This document shows positions 16,624-21,213 of a stretch of 21,213 bases of DNA, in pieces. The position numbers and the translations under genes were made by a program. This stretch comes from Anaerolineaceae bacterium UBA4781 (lineage in GTDB: Bacteria > Chloroflexota > Anaerolineae > Anaerolineales > Anaerolineaceae): NCBI GenBank assembly GCA_002403105.1, contig DHHD01000021.1:1-21213 (forward strand), read 5' to 3'. Positions within the stretch are counted from its first letter, which is position 1. Each line of letters opens with the position of its first letter. The notes below the pieces were generated by a model that saw only the letters and a list, made by a program, of their open reading frames with translations, did no database searches and was not told where the DNA came from.

Positions 16624-16649
16624 TAACTGGTAAGTGGTCTTACCAGTTA
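16624..16649. promoter_or_regulatory. FadR-type operator palindrome upstream of the regulator operon
   Basis: An exact inverted repeat has arms TAACTGGTAAG (16624-16634) and CTTACCAGTTA (16639-16649) with TGGT between. Inside it TGGTCTTACCA (16635-16645) fits the FadR-subfamily pattern TGGTNNNACCA exactly. The 17-mer 16632-16648 matches the E. coli FadR operator layout (A-N-C-TGGT-N3-ACCA-G-N-T) except G for C at the third base. It touches the regulator's ribosome binding site at 16620-16624 and follows an AT-rich tract (16650-16695) likely to hold the promoter, so a bound dimer would block the start of the operon. Confidence 0.8.
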
Positions 16650-16712
16650 AAGGATACAAAAATTTAAATAGAAAAATAGATATTGAATGTAATGGTGAAT
16701 CTATGAGTTTTA

Positions 16713-17666
16713 TCATAAACGGAGGATAGTTTTGACAGCATTGAGAAGAGGGAGAGGTTGTGCGTGGCTGAATAACTGGATCTTTTGTTCCCGATCCAAA
16801 GCGAATGGTTTTAGATACTGGTTGAGGTATTTACGGAACAAGATCATGGCAGCATCTGGTGGATAATCTTCCAGCATCAAACCAAAATGTTTTTGAATGA
16901 AATCAAAAACTTCTGAATTGGAAATTTCTTCACGATCCCTCAGAGTAAACAGCCATGGATTAGGCATCGCAGCTCGACCGATCATCACTGCATCGCAGTG
17001 AGTTAATTCTTCCATTTTATGAATTTCAGACACACGGGTGACATTACCGTTTCCGATCACAGGAATACGAAGAGAATCTTTAATCTCGCGAATCGCAGAC
17101 CAATTCGCTTTTCCTTCAAACCCCTGAGCTTTTGTACGCGCGTGCACCGCGATCATGGCGCCACCATGTTCTTCGATCAGGTGGGCGATCTGTAAATAAT
17201 TTTGAGAACGGTCATCCCAACCAAGGCGGATCTTCGCTGTGATAGGAATTGAAAAAGCATCCGTCATACGGTCGAAGATCTCAGCGACCTTATCAGGATC
17301 GAGCAGTAAACCAGCTCCGGCACCGCGATTTGCTACCCCTGCAACGGAACAGCCGATATTGATATCAAAAAAATCGGGCTGAAAAGGAATCAATTTCTTT
17401 GCTGCTTGCAGAAGATTCATTGGATCGTTATCGTAGATCTGAAAACCAATGGGATGTTCTTCTTCCCGCAACTGCGCCGTTTTTCTTTCAAAGAAGATCG
17501 AATCATGCAGCACATCACGTGCATTAATGAATTCTGTATAGCATAATGCAGCGCCGTGCCTGTGCAGCATACAGCGAAAAGCAGAATCGGTGATCCCATC
17601 CATGGGAGCGACCACCAATCCCTCACCGACCGGAATATTTCCAATTCTAAATTGAACTGTATCCAT
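16713..17666 (-). CDS. dus: tRNA-dihydrouridine synthase (Dus family)
   Basis: This 317-residue FMN enzyme reduces uridines in the tRNA D-loop to dihydrouridine with NAD(P)H. The TIM barrel opens with VVAPMDGITDSAFR. Catalytic Cys106 lies in DINIGCSVAGVANRGAGAGLL, FMN-contacting Lys145 in ITAKIRLGW, and His175/Arg177 in VHARTKAQGFEGKANW; phosphate-binding motifs VIGNGNV and MIGRAAMPNPWLF follow. A helical C-terminal domain completes it, and length is normal. The residue after the catalytic Cys is Ser, where most members have Pro (GCP), and the usual basic residues after it are absent (VAGVA). No clear ribosome binding site is seen at ATG 17666. It lies 64 bases after the methyltransferase gene on the same strand, and the FadR-like operon begins 96 bases after its stop. 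Confidence 0.92.
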   Translation of the reverse strand: MDTVQFRIGNIPVGEGLVVAPMDGITDSAFRCMLHRHGAALCYTEFINARDVLHDSIFFERKTAQLREEEHPIGFQIYDNDPMNLLQAAKKLIPFQPDFFDINIGCSVAGVANRGAGAGLLLDPDKVAEIFDRMTDAFSIPITAKIRLGWDDRSQNYLQIAHLIEEHGGAMIAVHARTKAQGFEGKANWSAIREIKDSLRIPVIGNGNVTRVSEIHKMEELTHCDAVMIGRAAMPNPWLFTLRDREEISNSEVFDFIQKHFGLMLEDYPPDAAMILFRKYLNQYLKPFALDREQKIQLFSHAQPLPLLNAVKTILRL

Positions 17667-17730
17667 AGATATCGCTACGAATTTTCAATCGTTTTTGTTA
17701 TGGATCAATATGCAGTTGTATGCAAATATA

Positions 17731-18618
17731 CTACGCTCTGCTTTTCTTTACTTCCGCTGCCATGGCAGCCAGATGAGCGGGGCTGGTACCGCAGCAGCCG
17801 CCGATGATCGCAGCACCTTCTGCGATCCAATTTACAACCTCGTTTCCCATATCTGCAGGTGTGGTAGTGTAAACGGCATTTCCCATTTCATCCACAGTGG
17901 GTAAGCCGGCATTTGGTTTAAACCAAATGGGAAGGCCAGTGACCTGTCGCAGCTCTTTCAAGCAGGTCAGGTTATCCTGAAGACTTTTTCCACAATTGAT
18001 ACCCACTGCTGACAGATCAAATTTTGAGAGCATTTGCGCCATCTTCGTAGGTGAGATACCCATCATGGTTTTCACTCCACGATCATAGCTGAAGGAACAG
18101 ATAATGGGTGTTTCACAAACAGAGCGGGCTCCCAGAATGGCGGCTGTGGCTTCATCGATATCAAACTGCGTTTCAATGATCAGCAAGTCAACACCGGCTG
18201 TCGATAGCGCCAGCGCCTGTTCTGTGTAGATCTGGTGTGCATCTTCTACATCCAACGATCCCAAAGGTTTCAACATTTGCCCAAGTGGACCCATGGAACC
18301 GGCGATCAAAATATTTCTATCTCCAACCGCTTCGCGGGCAATCTGTACGGCTTGTATATTGGTTTCTTTCACTTTATCACCCAACCCTCCGTGTTCAAGC
18401 CGTAGTCTGTTCGCCCCAAAGGTACAGGTGAGCAGGATATCCGATCCAGCATTAATAAAATCTAAATGAAGTTGTTTGATTGCTTCGGGATTCTCAAAAA
18501 TCCAGTTTTCAGCAGCTTTACCTTTATCCAAACCGCGCTGCTGAAGATTCGAACCGGTAGCACCATCTGAAACAAGATACTTGTTTGAATTCAAAAGATC
18601 CGTGAATTTGTTTGTCAT
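17731..18618 (-). CDS. Homocysteine S-methyltransferase-type zinc protein (stand-alone)
   Basis: The 295-residue protein is a single homocysteine-binding (beta/alpha)8 domain, as in MmuM, BHMT and the N-terminal domain of MetH. Zinc/homocysteine ligands are Cys209 (GINCG) and Cys275-Cys276 (GGCCGTSPAHL). DGATGSNLQQRG at the start and LLTCTFGANRLRLEHGG also fit. It would move a methyl group from S-methylmethionine, betaine or a methyl-corrinoid to homocysteine. No cobalamin or folate domain is attached, so it either uses a free methyl donor or works with a corrinoid protein encoded elsewhere. GAAGG precedes ATG 18618 at good spacing. The ChrA-type gene ends 14 bases upstream and a Dus gene follows, so it lies in the middle of a - strand run. 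Confidence 0.9.
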   Translation of the reverse strand: MTNKFTDLLNSNKYLVSDGATGSNLQQRGLDKGKAAENWIFENPEAIKQLHLDFINAGSDILLTCTFGANRLRLEHGGLGDKVKETNIQAVQIAREAVGDRNILIAGSMGPLGQMLKPLGSLDVEDAHQIYTEQALALSTAGVDLLIIETQFDIDEATAAILGARSVCETPIICSFSYDRGVKTMMGISPTKMAQMLSKFDLSAVGINCGKSLQDNLTCLKELRQVTGLPIWFKPNAGLPTVDEMGNAVYTTTPADMGNEVVNWIAEGAAIIGGCCGTSPAHLAAMAAEVKKSRA

Positions 18619-18632
18619 TTTTTACCTTCTCG

Positions 18633-19763
18633 CTAAAATAAATAGAATTTTATCAAACTGATGGCAATGCCTGCCAAAACCAGATAGACAGTCTCGGTTT
18701 TATATTTCAATAATAAAAAGAGTCCGACCAGAGCAATGATCAGTGTGAATACATCGGTTATAGCAGATTGGAAAATGCGATATGCCACCACCAGGACCAG
18801 TGCGATTACACCAATCGTGACACCTTGCAAAAAATTATGGAAAATTCCATCATTTTTTATGTTAGGGAGGAATTTCATGATTAGAATGACAATAATAAAG
18901 GAAGGCAAGAAAATCCCGACGGTAGCAACCAGAGCACCTGGGAAACCTGCGATCTGATACCCGATAAACGTAGCAGTGGAAGAAACCGGGCCTGGAGTGA
19001 CCTGACCGACCGTGATGGCATCAATGAGCTGCTGCTGGGTCAGCCAGTGAAAGTTGTTCACCACATCATTCTGGATCAACGCCAGTAATGCCAATCCACT
19101 ACCAAAGAGCACAGCTCCGGTTTTCAAGAAGTAAAAAAAGATGAATGAAACCGAGGTATTGGTGAGCTTGAGAATGCTTTCGGGAACCAGCGGAAGAAGA
19201 AGAAGCATGTTCAAGTTTATTTTTTGTTTCGGCAATAAATGAATAAGAACCCAAACAACGCCAGAAAGGATAATGACAAGTGTTTCATTTAAACCAAGAA
19301 TTGCAGCCACCAGAAAAACAACGAAAACCACAATTGCTTTCCAATCCTTCAGCGTTTCTTTTCCCATGCGGAAAGCAGATGTGATGATGATACTGATCAA
19401 AAGAGGGTTGATGGCGTAAAAGATGGCTTCTACCTGAGGGATACTCCCATAATTCGCATAAAGAATTCCCATGAGAAGACTAAGTAGAAAAGAAGGGAAG
19501 ACGAAAGCCAATCCTGCAATCCACAGACCTCCCATACCTGCATATGCGTATCCCAGGTGCAGCGCCATTTCCACTGCATTGGGACCCGGGATGAGGTTGG
19601 TGATCGCCAGCATATCCAGAAAGTATTGCGAATCAACCCATTTTCTTTTGTGGACAGTCTCCTGTTCCATGAGGGCAATATTGGCAAGAGGACCACCGAA
19701 TCCGATGGTCCCCAATTTAATGAACAGAAAAGCTACTTCGTAAAATTTGTTTTTTGTTTTCAC
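18633..19763 (-). CDS. chrA: ChrA-type chromate transporter family protein
   Basis: This protein of about 376 residues contains two homologous halves of roughly 190 residues, the long-chain ChrA layout. The first half has IKLGTIGFGGPLANIALMEQE and LIPGPNAVEMALHLGY. The second has LFGSGLALLALIQND and VTPGPVSSTATFIGY. Around 10-12 membrane helices are likely. ChrA exports chromate, but most genomic members without chrB-type regulators have no proven substrate. The open frame runs to 19847 inside the upstream gene; GTG 19763, just after the TAA of that gene, is preferred because conserved residues begin right after it, although no strong ribosome binding site is visible. This near-contact with the upstream stop suggests coupling to the molybdenum enzyme gene, though no functional link is known. 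Confidence 0.87.
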   Translation of the reverse strand: MKTKNKFYEVAFLFIKLGTIGFGGPLANIALMEQETVHKRKWVDSQYFLDMLAITNLIPGPNAVEMALHLGYAYAGMGGLWIAGLAFVFPSFLLSLLMGILYANYGSIPQVEAIFYAINPLLISIIITSAFRMGKETLKDWKAIVVFVVFLVAAILGLNETLVIILSGVVWVLIHLLPKQKINLNMLLLLPLVPESILKLTNTSVSFIFFYFLKTGAVLFGSGLALLALIQNDVVNNFHWLTQQQLIDAITVGQVTPGPVSSTATFIGYQIAGFPGALVATVGIFLPSFIIVILIMKFLPNIKNDGIFHNFLQGVTIGVIALVLVVAYRIFQSAITDVFTLIIALVGLFLLLKYKTETVYLVLAGIAISLIKFYLF

Positions 19764-19764
19764 T

Positions 19765-21213
19765 TTACTGATGCAATGCTTTCCAAACCTTTTCAGGTGT
19801 GAGGGGCAGGTGATGCAGCCACGCGCCGGTTGCATTATGAACGGCATTCACAAAGGCAGGTGCCACACCGTCAATGGATATCTCGGCTACCGATTTTGCT
19901 CCAAATGGACCGCTTGGTTCATCTGTTTGAACGAAGATGACATCGGTTGGGGGCATTTCATTGGCGAGGTAAGTATGATAGGTTTCGAAACGCGGATTCA
20001 GGATCTGCCCTTTTTCGTCAATATAAGTATCTTCACAATGAACAAATCCCAAAGCCTGCGCCATACCACCTTCCACTTGACCGGCAGCAGTGAGGGGATT
20101 AATTACACGCCCACAATCCACTACCATCAAGAGCCGCTCAACCTTGATCTCACCGGTATCTGTATTCACAGCAACTTCTACAAATTGAGCAGCGGTGGGT
20201 GGAGGACTGACATAGCTGCGGTGCGATTCCGTTGCCATGATCTGGTGCTGATTCATCTGGTGCAGGCTGCTGAGGGCTACTTCCCGTAAACTAACGGATT
20301 TTCCTTCAGGCGTAAATACCTGACAGTCTCTTAATTCTAGTTTAGAAGGATCATCCCATTTAAGCAGCAGGGCTGCTTGTTCCTGAATTTGCTTTTTTAT
20401 TGCTTCGGCAGTCTTTTTCACAGCGCCACCGGATATGTATGTGGTGGAACTGGCATAGGCACCCTTATCGAAAGGTGTGAAATCTGTATCCGAGGAATAA
20501 ACGATAATATCATCCAACGGAATTCCTAACTCTTCGGCTGCAATTTGTGCGAGTATGGTATCCGATCCGGTACCAATATCGGTTGCGCCAATGAGAAGAT
20601 TGAATGATCCATCGTCATTCATTTTCATGGTTGCAGATGCCATATCCAAACCTGCGATACCACTACCATGCATGGCAATAGACATACCGATTCCGCGTTT
20701 GATATTTCCCTGCTGCTCTTTGTAGGCTGCTCGCTTATCGTAATAGCGCGTGGCTTTCAAACCAATATCGACACATTGTGTCAACCCGGAAGTTGCCAGG
20801 GATTGGTCAAAGCCTTCTCGTCCTTCGCCGAGTTTCTTTGCCATGTGCATGGGTTCACCGAGTTTCAACCAATTCTTGCGTTTAAACTCAACCACATCCA
20901 CACCCAATTTTTCAGCGATCTCTTCGGTCAGGACTTCCAGTGCGAAGAGTTCTTGCATGGTTCCGTACCCGCGGTAAGCTCCAGCGGTGGGGGTATTAGT
21001 ATACATAACATCACAAATAAAGCGGGAGTCCGGAGCGTTATAAAGAGTCAATCCTTTAAATCCACCTACCATGCTGGTAGTCAATCCATGTGTTCCATAC
21101 GCACCGGTATCTGCCAGCAGTTTTAATTCAACAGCGGTGATCGTTTCGTCTTTTACGGCGACCCTGTAATTGATATAGTGTTGATGCCTGATCCTTCCGC
21201 TTGTGAATTCTTG
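19765..21213 (-). CDS. Xanthine dehydrogenase-family molybdopterin-binding subunit (partial, N-terminus outside window)
   Basis: The frame is open to the last base of the window, so about 482 C-terminal residues of an expected 750 or so are present. The upstream codons read QEFTSGRIRHQHYINYRVAV and then LADTGAYGTHG, typical of the family. The Moco-binding GAYRGYGTMQELFALE, the GATDIGTGSDTILAQIAAEELG stretch and the C-terminal GPFGAKSVAEISIDG with the catalytic Glu all fit the large subunit of xanthine dehydrogenase/purine hydroxylase. The GAKSVAEI form is closer to purine-type enzymes such as E. coli XdhA than to CO dehydrogenase or aldehyde oxidoreductase. It hydroxylates a purine or another N-heterocycle with water, passing electrons to FeS and FAD subunits not seen here. 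Partner subunits, if any, must lie beyond 21213. Confidence 0.92.
   Translation of the reverse strand, partial: QEFTSGRIRHQHYINYRVAVKDETITAVELKLLADTGAYGTHGLTTSMVGGFKGLTLYNAPDSRFICDVMYTNTPTAGAYRGYGTMQELFALEVLTEEIAEKLGVDVVEFKRKNWLKLGEPMHMAKKLGEGREGFDQSLATSGLTQCVDIGLKATRYYDKRAAYKEQQGNIKRGIGMSIAMHGSGIAGLDMASATMKMNDDGSFNLLIGATDIGTGSDTILAQIAAEELGIPLDDIIVYSSDTDFTPFDKGAYASSTTYISGGAVKKTAEAIKKQIQEQAALLLKWDDPSKLELRDCQVFTPEGKSVSLREVALSSLHQMNQHQIMATESHRSYVSPPPTAAQFVEVAVNTDTGEIKVERLLMVVDCGRVINPLTAAGQVEGGMAQALGFVHCEDTYIDEKGQILNPRFETYHTYLANEMPPTDVIFVQTDEPSGPFGAKSVAEISIDGVAPAFVNAVHNATGAWLHHLPLTPEKVWKALHQ

Noticed and set aside
16624..16649. Palindrome considered as a terminator of the dus gene
   Set aside because: It has no following T run on the - strand, sits against the next gene's ribosome binding site and fits a GntR/FadR operator far better.
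19747..20289. Open frame of 180 codons on the + strand
   Set aside because: Antisense to the conserved C-terminal part of the molybdenum subunit and the ChrA start; no sign of real coding.

Overview
This window reads as a gene-dense piece of a bacterial chromosome, roughly mid-GC by eye, carrying carbohydrate, lipid, purine and amino-acid functions. Oxygen-sensitive glycyl radical chemistry points to an anaerobe or facultative anaerobe. The mix (glycyl radical enzyme, GH3 glucosidase, molybdenum hydroxylase, MBOAT/SGNH pair, FAD/FMN enzymes) would suit an anaerobic Chloroflexota (Anaerolineae-like) fermenter. That is a guess from gene content only; nothing seen here fixes the phylum. No phage genes, insertion sequences, CRISPR arrays or stretches over 300 bases without a gene were seen.

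Layout. (1) Positions 2-3045, + strand: the C-terminal half of a glycyl radical enzyme, its radical-SAM activase and a pyridoxamine-phosphate-oxidase-fold protein, in a tight operon. (2) 3120-6522, + strand: a cytoplasmic GH3 beta-glycosidase, then a DMT/EamA transporter with its own likely promoter, closed by a strong bidirectional terminator near 6566-6602. (3) 10195-6624, - strand: tRNA-Arg(CCG), then an MBOAT acyltransferase overlapping an SGNH-like membrane-anchored protein, then an NAD-dependent sugar epimerase/dehydratase; this looks like a surface-glycan O-acylation set. (4) 10309-11025, + strand: a histidine phosphatase, ending in a bidirectional hairpin terminator. (5) 16616-11142, - strand: an operon of a FadR-like regulator, an alkyl-DHAP-synthase-like flavoprotein, a GlpD-type glycerol-3-phosphate dehydrogenase and an FGGY kinase. 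An almost ideal FadR-type operator palindrome sits directly upstream. (6) 21213-16713, - strand: the C-terminal part of a xanthine-dehydrogenase-type molybdenum subunit, a ChrA-type transporter, a homocysteine S-methyltransferase-type protein and a tRNA-dihydrouridine synthase.

The most interesting region is the FadR operon. The regulator resembles the acyl-CoA-responsive FadR of gammaproteobacteria along its whole length, not just in the helix-turn-helix. The 26-base palindrome that includes TGGTCTTACCA (16635-16645) overlaps its ribosome binding site, suggesting autoregulation of the whole operon. A lipid-responsive regulator controlling an alkyl-DHAP-synthase-like enzyme, a GlpD homologue and a kinase that lacks the usual glycerol-binding Glu suggests a module acting on alkyl- or acyl-glycerols (ether-lipid synthesis or turnover) rather than plain glycerol catabolism. 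That pathway is inference.
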